In this document: in pieces, positions 23,527 through 35,100 of the stretch
How positions within the stretch are numbered: the first letter of the stretch is position 1
How the letters are laid out: every line of letters starts with the position of its first letter
DNA from: Kwoniella bestiolae CBS 10118
Lineage: Eukaryota > Basidiomycota > Tremellomycetes > Tremellales > Cryptococcaceae
DNA length: 64,000 nt
NCBI RefSeq assembly: GCF_000512585.2
Contig: NC_089241.1
Location: 4,978,001 to 5,042,000 of the forward strand
Direction: 5' to 3'
Translations under genes and position numbers: made by a program
The notes under the pieces: generated by a model
What the model was told of the DNA's origin: nothing
Databases searched by the model: none
The model's input: only the letters and a program-made list of their open reading frames with translations

Positions 23527-26500
23527 ATGCATCTCCTCCCCCGAGAGCAGGTGAGTATTCTACCACTCACCGACAATCAGCTCTCTTCTCTGATTGAAGA
23601 AATATCCCTTACACAGAAAATGTAAAGCTGACCTGACCACATTGCGACCCTTGTAGGACAAGCTCCTCCTCTCCAACCTAGGTATTCTGGCCCAACGTCG
23701 ACTCGCCCGAGGTCTGACTCTCAACAGATCCGAGACCATCGCCCTGATAGCTTCGCAGCTACACGAGTTCATCCGGGATGGCCAACACTCCGTCGCAGAG
23801 CTCATGGATTTGGGTAAGAAGATGTTGGGTAGGAGACACGTGATGGTTGGTGTGGGAGAGGGGATACATGATATTCAGGTTGAAGGGACTTTCGAAGATG
23901 GGAGTTTTTTGGTTACGGTACATGATCCAATTTGCAGTGATGATGGGGATTGTGAGTTCGTCCTTTCCGCTGACTAGGTTTCGGGTAACGATGATGTGCT
24001 GACGACAATGTACCTTTTAGTGAACAACGCCCTCTACGGCTCGTTCCTCCCTATCCCTTCCGCCTCGCTCTTCCCATTACCTGAACCCCTCCCACCCCAT
24101 AAACACCTAGCAGGCTCAGTATTCTGCCTCAAAAACAAGATCCCGCTGAACCTCAATCGAAAAAGATTCTACCTTGAAGTGTCCAATCTGGGAGACAGGC
24201 CTATCCAAGTGGGATCGCATTACCCTTTCCTGGAGGTGAACCCGTATCTCCAATTCGACAGATTATTATCCTATGGGTATAGACTGGATATCCCCGCTGG
24301 GACCGCTGTTCGATTCGAACCTGGAGAGAAAAAGACGGTGGGGATGGTTGAGCTGGGCGGGAAGAAGATATTGTATGGTGGTAGTGGGCTTGGCGCTGGG
24401 GAGTTCTCTGAGGAGTTGAGAGAGACGACTGTTAAAGAGAGGGTGGAGAGTGGTGGGTTCAGGCATAAGAAGCAGGAGGAGGTTAGGGAGGGGAAGATTG
24501 TGGAGATGGATAGGGAGGTTGTAAGTGACATCTCATCCTACTTTTCCTTCTTTGGTAGCCCCCCTCCCGCCCCCTTTCGTTGCTCCACAGACTTGAGCGG
24601 CTTATGTCGTCTTTTCGAGTGGGTCAAGCTAAATGTCGTACCACCCATAGTACGCCTCGATGTTTGGTCCTACCACCGGCGATAAGGTACAACTTGCCGA
24701 TACGGATCTATGGATCGAGGTGGAGAAGGACCATACAATATATGGCGACGAATGTAAATTCGGTGGTGGTGAGTTGGTCTTCCCGTTCATCCACATCGAC
24801 CCACAAACGAGCTGACAGGTCTTTTGCGATGATCAGGCAAAGTCCTTCGAGATGGGCAGGGTCAAGCGTCTGACAGATCAGATGAAGAAGTGCTAGATCT
24901 GGTGATTACGAACGCGTTGATCATTGACTGGAGTGGTATTTACAAGGTGAATATCCAGTCATCAACCCTGTCTTACATATTACTGATTCTACCACATCAT
25001 GATATGATCACAGGCCGACATCGGAGTCAAGAACGGTATCATCGTCGGTATCGGCAAAGCTGGAAATCCCGACATCATGGATAATGTCACTGAGGGGATG
25101 ATATTCGGATCCAACACTGAAGCGATCGCAGGAGAGAAGTTGATCGTTACTGCCGGTGCATTGGATGTACATGTCCACTATATCTGTACGCAACTTTGGC
25201 CTGAGGTGAGTCTTGCGAATATAGGTCCAGATCGATAGCCAGACCTGAGCTCATTTGATATTTGATGAATACATAGGCCCTTGCATCCGGAATCACCACC
25301 CTTCTAGGGGGTGGAACTGGTCCAGCGGACGGTACGAACGCGACAACCTGTACACCATCGAAATTCTACATGGAATCGATGATGCACGCTACCGATACTG
25401 TACCCCTCAATTTCGGATTCACAGGTAAAGGCAACGATGCTGGGGTGAGAGCGTTGAAGGATATAGTAGAGGCTGGTGCTTGTGGATTGAAGTTGCATGA
25501 GGATTGGGGATCAACTCCAGAATGTATTGATAGGGCGCTGAGTATTGGGGATGATTACGATGTCCAAGTAAGTCATTCCCTATATCCCTGTCGGGATATC
25601 AGCTAACGGTGCGGTGATTTAGGTCAACATCCATACGGACACTCTCAACGAGAGTGGTTATGTCGAAAGTACTTTGGCTGCTATCAAGGGTCGAACTATC
25701 CATACGTGAGTGAATGGTGTATTCTGGCTCAAATGAGATCGCCGTAGGAGCTGAATGCTGACATGATGTACAGCTACCACACGGAAGGTGCTGGAGGAGG
25801 ACATGCACCCGATATCATCGTCGTTGTAGAGCAAGAAAACGTATTGCCCAGTTCTACCAACCCAACTAGACCATACGCTATGAACACATTGGACGAGCAT
25901 CTTGACGTGAGTATGGCAACCCTCAACAGATTATCACAACATGAGCTTTGATGAGCGATGCTAATCCGTTTGCGTCAATATAGATGTTAATGGTATGCCA
26001 CCATCTCGATAAATCGATCCCCGAAGATATCGCTTTCGCCGATTCTCGTATTCGAGCAGAGACTGTAGCTGCCGAAGATGTCTTGCAAGATAATGGGGCT
26101 ATATCGATGATTTCGAGTGATTCTCAAGCGATGGGTAGGATAGGTGAGGTCATAGCTAGGACTTGGAGGACGGCAGCTAAGATGAAAGATGTCAGAGGAC
26201 CATTGGAAGGGGATAGTGAGAAGAATGATAATGAGAGGGTGAAGAGGTATATCGCTAAATATACTATTAATCCGTGAGTTATCTCTAGCCTCCCTGCGCA
26301 AACTTACTTCTACCCACAAACAATTGACTCAGTTCAGCCGGAAGGTGCTAGGCTGATATAATTTGGGTAATTATTCAGCGCGATCACCCACGGAATGTCT
26401 CACTTAATCGGATCAGTCGAAGTGGGTAAACTAGCCGATCTGGTTATTTGGAAACCAGAACATTTCGGCGCAAGACCCGAGATGGTCATCAAGGGAGGAG

Positions 26501-27030
26501 TGATCGCCTGGGCCCAAATGGGAGATGCCAACGCTTCCATCCCGACTGTCCAGCCTGTCTATGGACGACCGATGTGGGGCGCTCAGCCGGAAGTGGCACC
26601 TAGGAACTCTATTGTGTGGGTCAGTCAGGCTTCGATCGATACGGGTGAGTTCTGTTTTCTTGGCATCTAAATAACCTTTCAAAGGATATCTCCCGAATGA
26701 GATATCGTAAAGCGGATGCTGATGTGGATTCTTTTGGGGGTATCAGGAACGATCGAAAAGTACGGTATCAAGAAACGCGCAGAGGCAGTCAAGAATTGTA
26801 GAAAGATTGGAAAGAAGGATATGAAGTTGAATAACTATAAACCGAAGATGAGCGGTGAGTGGTAGCCCATAGCTTTCCTATGGAAGGGAAACTTCTAAAG
26901 GCAGAATATGCTGATATATGGGTGATATGCAGTTGATCCGGAGACCTACGAAGTCCTGGCGGATGGAGTATTGTGCGACGCACCGCCTGCGACTCATTTG
27001 CCTTTGACTAAGAAACATTTCGTATATTAG
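23527..27030 (+). CDS. URE1: urease, single-chain (gamma-beta-alpha fusion)
   Basis: Nickel enzyme hydrolysing urea to ammonia and carbamate. One chain in the order gamma, beta, alpha. Gamma: MHLLPREQ, DKLLLSNLGILAQRRLARG, HEFIRDGQHSVAELM. Beta: FCLKNKIPLNLNRKRFYLEVSN and GDRPIQVGSHYPFLEVN. Alpha: YASMFGPTTGDKVQLADTDLW, the nickel His pair in LDVHVHYI, the carbamylated Lys in CGLKLHEDWGSTPE, His in IHTDTLNESG and THTEGAGGGHAPDI-type block, and the flap Cys/His in MVCHHLDKSIPEDIAFADSR. The C-terminus ends PLTKKHFVY. About ten introns. All catalytic residues I can check are present; length about 830 residues. In pathogenic Cryptococcus this enzyme is a virulence factor; whether this species is pathogenic cannot be told here. 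Maturation needs accessory proteins not in this window. Confidence 0.95.
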
Positions 27031-27511
27031 TCGAAGGTCGAACCGCGAAGGGGTATCGAAGGATTGAGATATAGGTTTTTGGTGTGACTATGGATTTATA
27101 ACGATGAAAAGATTGAATTATAAAGTATCTTGTGATGTACATGATGTTTATGTTGAACTGCAGGATAAGGCGGGCAATCGGATGAGGTGTTCGGAAGGTA
27201 CCCACTTTGAGAGCGCCCTCAAGACTAATGACAGTCGCACGATCCTCGAACTATCGTTTCCTGTGTAGGACTCTCCGCTTCGTACTCGTGCTGCAGAAGA
27301 GAAGCCACATCTTATGATCATGCCACAAGACACTCACAAACACGCACTAAATGGTGATCGAGATAGCCCAAAGGACCCGTTGGGAGTCATTGTGCTATGC
27401 TGTACATATTCAATATACAGATGATTGTATGTCTTCTAGGTCTCACTTGTATTTAGGTGCTCTCTCATCCGAAAACATTTCAAACTCGTTCAATTCTACG
27501 TTGACTCCATC
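27031..27511. promoter_or_regulatory. intergenic between URE1 and AN1-kinase copy D
   Basis: Holds the 3' flank of URE1 and the upstream region of copy D. No other gene seen. Confidence 0.45.
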
Positions 27512-29178
27512 ATGGCAGCCTTCGATAATTGTCATATACCAAATTGCATCTTCCAAGCTCTGACCTGGCCACCTGTCTGTCCGAATTGTCATGCAAGGTA
27601 CTGCTATCAACATCGGAATCACCCCCTGCATGGATGTTGGGTGGAGAGGCAGAAGGGTGTTTGGAGGGGATCGACATTGAAGGCATCAAATGAGCCTGAG
27701 GTAAGCTTTTTCATTATACTATACCCAATCACTGATCTTGATTCGTGGGGCTTGACAATGCCCATGCAAAGGTCACACAACTTTTTCAGCTACTCGATCC
27801 GGATCTGATCAAAGAGGAGATCGAATCCCTCCGACCGGGCTCCAAAGTGTTCAAAATCGATAAAAGACCGAATAGTATGGAAAGCATCGAGGCGCACAAT
27901 GGTCAATTCAACTTGCAGATCAAGATTGATTTGGAAGATGGTCAAAGCTGGATGATGAGGACTAGGCGAAAAGCAGGTATCAGACCGTACCCTGATGAAC
28001 CGCTCAGAATGAATGTCCAAAGTGAAGTGGCTACTTGTCAGGTGTTATACCATGGTGGAGTAAATGTACCGGATTCGATACCTAGACCTAAGGATAGTAA
28101 ACGTAAGTCTACCTGCAGAATTCCATGCATGAGGCTGATATGGTGGGATGTGGGTAGTCATTCCTAAGTTGATATACTGCTATCAGAGGTTTATCGAAGG
28201 TTCTCCCTGGAAAGATTTCGCTCCTTCCAGACCCATACCTACCAATCAGCCTATCAGTGGACCCACCAAAAAACATATCATGAACATTGCAAAGTGGTTT
28301 ATCTCCCTTGAACGGGTCGAGTTCAATCTCATCGGAAGTCCAACTTTCTCGTCGACATCGACTTCTGATTCTATACTCATTGTCGGTCCTCTGATCGAAC
28401 GACAACCGGCTATGACCATCCCACCATATTTCGCTGGCCCGTTCTCATCCGTCAAAGAACGATATCTCAGTACGATCAACTCTCGCCTTAATGCTTGTAG
28501 AGCTCGGACTTGGGTAGAGCCGCCGAGAGATGTGGAGATGTACCTTGCGTTGTTGGAGTTGGGGGAATTGGTGGAGAATGATGAGGAGATGGGGGAGGAA
28601 GGACGTCCGTTCTTCATTAGACATGCGGATGATCATTGGGATCATACGCGGACGCAAGGAGAGGGCGAGGTGACAGGTGTGATTGATTGGGAGTGGTGAT
28701 CTCTTTTTTTTTTGGTGTTTTTTTTTTTGACTTTACGACCATCATACATTGAGCGACCTACTGAATTGGAGTGTGATCGTTTGTTAGGGCATATACAACG
28801 AACAAAGCGGAGGCTTTCAGCTCACCAACGTACTTCCTACCCGACGAGTTCTACGAAGGAAAGAAGGATGTTCTATCCCCTAGCGAACACGCACTCCTCG
28901 AGGCGTATAACTTACTGGGCCGAAAAGACCTTGCGGGTTTGGTGAGGAATGCAAGGAAGTATCAGAGGTTGACATACTTCTTGAGATGTATGTTCATCAA
29001 TGTGGACGAGCTCAATGCTCTCAAGAGGGCGTTTTTGCAGATCCCGGATGAAGAGGAAGAGGGCTGGCCGAGGACGGAGGAAGAATGGGTGGAGGGGATG
29101 TTGATCAAATGGAGGGAGGATGGGGGGTTGAAGTGGTTGGTGGATCATCCGTGGGAAGAACTGGTGATGCCTGAATAG
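27512..29178 (+). CDS. AN1-type zinc finger-APH-fold kinase-like protein, copy D (intact)
   Basis: About 475 residues, four exons, open throughout. The AN1 finger spans about residues 7-43 with exact classic spacing, C-x4-C-x10-C-x2-C-x4-C-x2-H-x5-H-x-C (NCHIPNCIFQAL...CYQHRNHPLHGC). After the NEPE junction comes VTQLFQLLDPDLIKEEIESL, the N-lobe IKIDLEDGQSWMMRTRRKAG and SEVATCQVLYHGG. Exon 3 carries LIYCYQRFIEGSPW, AKWFISLERVEFNLIGSP, PAMTIPPYFAGPF, the catalytic loop H-A-D-D-H-W-D-H and GVIDWEW. Exon 4, after an intron with long T runs (about 28698-28788), has LLEAYNLLGRKDLAGLVRNARKYQRL and ends VMPE. The three introns occupy the same places as in copies A-C. It is opposite in strand and about 9 kb from copy C, its closest relative. 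Function not established. Confidence 0.83.
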
Positions 29179-29876
29179 CTCCTGAATGTGCTATCATATT
29201 TTGTTTTGTTTTGTTTGACGGTTTGACGAAGGTATGAATGCATCACTATTGACGAGGATGGTCATACTTTTCATTTGAGCGACCTGGTCTACTAGCTGGT
29301 GAATACGGAAGACGGACGATCACCGACAAAGAGAAATGCAAAGTGACTTGTACAAACTACAGCACTCGGGATTCCCAAATGGTCCCCCACATTGGTACTA
29401 ACCGAGCGATAGCCAACTTAATTGCGCAGAACTAACGGGATGCGATGTTTCATAGCTTCTATGGCCATAGCTGAGAATTGAGTCTACTTGAGCTTGTTTC
29501 ATAGCGACGCAGCACAGCTTGATAACGATGGACTGATGAAATCAAGGTCAGTCACCTCTGAACCGCAGACTGGTACCTGTTTTCCCATATAATTTTCCCA
29601 CGTGACTGTTCTTTTTACCCTGAAACGGTGATGTATGACTACCCAACTCTTGATATTCCCATTCCCGTGTCTCGTTTCGGAACAGCAATAACAAGAGCAA
29701 GATATACTGTGTATGATACGCTGCGTAAGATCTCACTTGGAAAGTAAAGGGAAGAGCTACACTAACTTGCAGTCGATATAAGAATCAAGCTCGAGAGAAC
29801 GTCCATCTTCTTTCTCTCTTTCTATCGCTCATCCCCCGGTCAGAGATATACAATTATACCCAGCATTTGACACAAG
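29179..29876. other. intergenic, upstream of the transporter gene
   Basis: No gene recognised. A TTTTGTTTTGTTTTG short run lies at about 29200-29215, and a CT-rich leader just before 29877. Confidence 0.45.
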
Positions 29877-31736
29877 ATGTCACCAAAGGCAGAACAGCAT
29901 TCACGGTTGGCTGTGGTGAGAGGATTGTTTCTTTTGTCTGCTCTTGTATTGCTCGGAAGCGACAAGACCGTCAATGCTGATAAAACATATCTGTATGGTC
30001 TAGCTCGGCACAGTCGTATTCTACATGGTAGTAGCTATAAGCATGACATTGCTAAACAAGTGTGAGCGTATTTCCCTCAGAATCTCACATCTGGTCAACT
30101 TGCCCTGACACTGCTAGGTTTGTTGGACTTCCAACTGATATCCCGTTTGTATTTCTGCCATTCATAGCCGTACTCAGCTCAACGCCCATGCCTGTATTCC
30201 TGCTGTTCTGTCAGTCGGCAGTAGCTGTCGTCTTATTGGGACTCGAGAACATGTTTGGACCGTACAAGACACCTAGGTGAGTGCTTATAGTGCTCTCCAG
30301 CCATACGAGACTTGATTTACATGTCATACAAGATTGCTGATACATAATTATCGCTTCATTGTCGCTGCAGATTCGAAAGCAGTACAGCTAAGGATCTCAT
30401 ACCATTGGTTTTCGTCAATGTTCTAGGCTTGATGTGAGTTATATGATCTGCGGTATCCCGTCTTCGTCACGGTGGTAGCGTTTGGCCAGAGGTACTGATG
30501 ACTTAATTCAGCTTCAACAACGCATGTCTGCAATATGTCGATGCGTCGTTCCATCAAGTAGCTAGAGGACTGGTACTCCCATTTACGATCATAGTAACCG
30601 TCATAGTCCTTCATGTGAGTGGTATCATTACTCCATCTCTTGAGTGAATCGGGTGTTTCTTTGACTTCTCGTCTACTCGAATGACCATCGCAGCTAATAA
30701 ATGCTGGTGATATGACCTTAGCAATACCCCTCTCCCCTCGCACTGATCGCAGCCTTGATCGTAACATTCGGATTCTTCTCCGGAGTACTGTTCGACCCGA
30801 ACCACGCTTCCTCGGCAGCATCAGCAGCAGTGGCAGGCAGCCATACTTCCTCGCTGGGCATCACGTTTGGTGCCATGTCGAGCGTTTCGTCAGCTTGTCA
30901 TGCAGTGTTGATCAAGAGGGGATTGGTGCGTGACGGTTACCCCTTCACTACATGCCTTGGGATTGCTAAATTTGGAATCTGACCATTCAGGCATCGGTAT
31001 CCAACTCGCCAATCTCATTGTCTTATTACAATAACATCCTCTCAACCATTGCGCTGGTACCTATGTTCATCATCTCTGGGGAACTTCCCGCAGCTATCAA
31101 GCTATTATCGAATGGAGGTGCGAGTCAGTTCTTCTGGGGTGCAGCTATCACTGTGAGTGTGCTCGTCGTCCTCGTTCTCCTATTTGTGTTGGTTGTGTTT
31201 TGTTTTGTTTTGGATGTTTGATGTGCTCACACATAAAGAACAGGGTCTTTTTGGTTTCCTAATCTCACTGGCAAGCTTCATATCCATCAAGGTCACTTCC
31301 CCCGTCACGCACAGTGAGTCTGCCAATCTACCTTAATTTGGTCAATCCGAAAGAGTTCATATGTTGACGGTAGACGGTGTTTTTCACTACGCAGTGATCT
31401 CATCAGCTACAAGAGGGGTTTTGCAAACCATGCTAGCAGTGTACATATTCGGCGACGTCATGTCCAGGTAAGTCATACCTTTATCTTGATTGAATCGACC
31501 TGCGCCCACAAGTCGTTGCTGACCAATTTACCTCATCATGCAGAGGTAGGATAATATCCATCTTCCTAATCATCTCAGGATCAGTCCTCTACGTATACGC
31601 CAAAACGGAAGATGCCAAGCGGTCCAAAGAACGGGAGAGGGAGAGGGAGGTTGATGTACCGTTGAATCCAAAATCCCTGGAAAGGGGGGATGTGTTGTTT
31701 GAAAATCAGGATGGGGATGATGAGAAGGGTCGGTGA
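29877..31736 (+). CDS. nucleotide-sugar transporter of the SLC35C (GDP-fucose transporter-like) family
   Basis: Ten-helix drug/metabolite-superfamily carrier, expected in Golgi membranes exchanging nucleotide sugar for nucleoside monophosphate. Exon 1 starts MSPKAEQHSRLAV; after an intron the first helix reads GTVVFYMVVAISMTLLNK. Then come LPTDIPFVFLPFIAVLSSTP, FLLFCQSAVAVVLLGLEN, LIPLVFVNVLGLIFNNACLQYVDASFHQVARGL (the helix 4 block typical of SLC35C1), LVLPFTIIVTVIVLHQYPS, ALIAALIVTFGFFSGVLF, SLSYYNNILSTIALVPMFI, GLFGFLISLASFISIKVTSPVTHMISSATRGV and ISIFLIISGSVLYVYAKTED. The cytosolic tail is charged (KRSKEREREREVDV). About eight introns. Substrate is not proven; GDP-sugar use is inferred from family similarity. 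Confidence 0.82.
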
Positions 31737-32163
31737 TATAGATGTACAATAAGCCCATATCGTCGGACAGCGTGAGACGGAGGGGACGAGAAGGTTTTCA
31801 TATCCACAATGGATGGATAAGATGCCATTGTTTTGATTCATATTTCTGGTTTGATGGACTAGATTGTAATTCTGCATGCAATGTATCATGTATCTGATCA
31901 TGATACGCGACACGTCAATGATCAATGCATATATTGATTGATCTGTTATATCGCCTCGATCTCGAATTTGACGGAAAAAGATATATAAATGCTAGGTTAT
32001 ACAACCAACAGTATGTATGAACGAACGAACGGATCCCACGTCTGGATCTCACCCCCTAAGTCAAATGGAAAAACGAAAAGAACACGACCAATTATACGAA
32101 TGCCAAATGAAAGATGAAATGAAGTGACCTCGACACACTCAGAAACCACGCCTACGCTCAAGC
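31737..32163. other. convergent 3' flanks
   Basis: Between the transporter stop and the FHL1-like stop. AT-rich; no gene. Confidence 0.5.
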
Positions 32164-35100
32164 TCACGCTCCGGAAGTCTCCAATCTAGGTTTCTTAGCT
32201 TCCTGTTCCATACTTGATCCTCCAACAACGATAGGATTCGAAGCTGTATTACCCGCACCACTGCCAGCTATCGGTGTTGATGGCGCTACAGCACTGGACC
32301 CATCTTCCAATTTCCTTTTCAACCCTGCAGGAGGTACCGGTGCTGATGTGGGTGTTTGTGTTGCAGCAGGTCTAGTTGCAGGAGGTACAGCAGTGACCGA
32401 GACGGGTTTCGGCGCAGTAGTTGTAGCTGAGTTAGGTTTAACCATCGTCGTAGCAGTGGTAGAGCCAGGAGTGGCAGCAGGTTTAGGAGTACCTGCCGAA
32501 GGAGGTTTAACCCCATTGGCAGGTTTACCTCCCACCATTTTCTTCTGCGGTAAGGGCGGTACCACCCCCGTTGCCCATATCCTCTCTGCGACCCTCAGAT
32601 CAATATCCACACCGACCACCCTGATGTATCTCAGCAGCGCACTCGCATTGGGCCCAACGGTGTTGACGTCCCCTTTCGCATTGGCTACAGCGGCGATCAT
32701 ACCGATTACTTTCGTCAAGCTTGTTCCGGGTGGAGCAGGGCCAGGTAATGGTTTACCTGTGTTGTTGATACCGGGTTTGGTTTGTGCAGTGGTAGTTGGT
32801 GGTTTGGGTGGTTGACCGGCTACAGCTGGTTTAGATGTTGGAGCGGGAGGTGGTGGGCGGACGGCCCCTGTACCAGTAGATAGGGTTGCAGTTGTACCAG
32901 GTCTAGGAATACTGTTGTTGCCTGCGGTACCGTTCTTATTCGCTGCTGCACCAGCGGTAGTAGGGGTACCAGATTTAGCCTGAGCAGCTTTGGTAGCTTG
33001 TTGTTTGTTCTTGTTAATCACCCAAGCTGATAGCACATCTACTGCCCCAGCAGCACCTAGCAGGGTCAACTTGTCCAATATATCCGTCGTGAGATGACCG
33101 AAAGTAGCTTGATCCAACACCAAAGTGGTACCATCACACACAAACGGTAAAGGATTCCCATTGGCGTCTGTAGTCGAAATGACCGATTTCGCTCGCATAG
33201 CAGGTGTAATAGGTTGCATAACCACGACAATCTTCGCTTTGGGCTGTAAAATCCCCTTGGCGTTCGCAGAGACAGGTGCAGGCGGGCCCGAGGGCGTGGG
33301 AGTTTGAGTCGCTGAGATGGGTCGGGCTATTGGTCGAGGTGCGACGGGGATAGTCCGTTGGATCATCTGAGGTTGAGGGTTCCTGGCAGCTTCGATAGCA
33401 GCTTCACGTTGTCTCTTTGCTTTTTCCTCGGCTCGGATCCTCTCCTTCTCTCTTCGCGCGTCGGCATTCTTATCTTTGCTTGCTGATTTCATCGCATCTT
33501 TCCGTTGTTTCTCTTCGAACAACGGTCCTTCCTCTGGATCAATGATCCATACTGAGCCTTTGGACTCAGGGTCATCTTCAGGTATACGAGGTACTTTCAA
33601 GAAAGCTTTGTTGAGTGATAAGTTGTGTCGAATGGAATTCTGCCATCCTGAATCGACGTTCAACCTGAACCATTCCCATTCACCTGCCACCCAGTTACAG
33701 ACTTCTCCCAGCGTACCTCTTCCCCTAGGCAGACATTGCAGGGATCGATGTATGATAGTCGCGAATGTTTGAGTAGGTTTGAGAGGTGGAGGACCGATGA
33801 ATGGTTTACCATCAAGACCCAGTATAGGACCAGGAGGAGGTCGAGGTCCAGCGCCGGAAGGAGGAATAGGTACATTGACGATGATATGACCGGGTTGACC
33901 GGGAGTCTCAATCAACTCGGTACAGTAGAACGGAGGTAGAGGTTGCGGTGACGGTGGAGCTGTAGGAGGAGTAGACCGGTTCTGGGGCGGCAAGGGGTAT
34001 CCAGGAGGGGGTCTAGCCATTTGGGAGGGATGAGGTTGACCAGGTCCGACAGGATAGGGCTGACCTTGCTGCATTGGTCCTTGACCGGGTGGAATATTTT
34101 GAGAAGGATGTGGCTGACCGGGAATAGGAGGACGAACATACTGGCCGTTCGGATGTTGAGGCATCTGAGCATTCTGGGGATGAGGTGGAGGACGGACACC
34201 TTGCATAGGAGGACGAGGAGGCATCGGCTGGCCGGGAATTGGTCGTATAGCTTGTTGACCAGGTTGAAGCTGTTGTGTAGGTTGCATCGGCTGACCCGGC
34301 ATGGCAGGTGGATTGGAACCAGATGGTCCTGGAGGACGGACCACTTGTTGCTGAATTGCCGTACCTTGAGCAGGTGGCACAGAAGAAGGGATGGGACCCA
34401 TCGCCGCAGCGAGAGTAGGCATGGGCGGTGGGACCTGGGGTGGTGGAGCGGCAGGAAGAACAGCGGCCAAAGTGGGAGGTCCAGAAGCGTCTGTTGACGA
34501 TTTTGCTGCAGGATCATCAGTTTTACCTTCTGAAGCTTTGTTATCCGCATCCGCTTTTGACTTCTTTTTCTTCTTCTTCTTTTCTCCAGGTACAGCAGGT
34601 TTCACATCCTCACCGTCCGCTTTATCGGCTGCAGCTTCGCTGGCTTTAGCTTTCTTGGACTTCTTTGTGGGTGTCGGTGCTGGAGGTTCAGCCTCAACAG
34701 TCGTGGTAGTTCCATCCACCTGTTCCGCTTTCGCTGTTGTCTCATCTGTCTTGGGTTTAGGCTTCTTTTTCTTCTTCTTCTTCGTATCGTCCCCTTCTAC
34801 AGGTTTATCACCCTCGTCATCCTGCTTCTTCTGCTTTTGCTCCGTATCTTTCTCGTCGCCTTTCTTCTCCTTTGACTTCTCTTTCTTTGTGGCTTTCTTG
34901 GGTGTCGTTGATTTTCCATCTGCACCAGCCTCGTCGACAGCCTGTTTGGGATCTGTGACGTTGTTCACTGGTATTGGTGTCTCCGTTGGAATAGTTACAT
35001 CGATGGGCACAGTGGTAGGAGCAGGTGCAGGAGCAATAGGTTTAGGTTTACTGGTAGAGGTAGTACCCGTTTTCTTGACTTTCTTCTTCTTCTCATCCTC

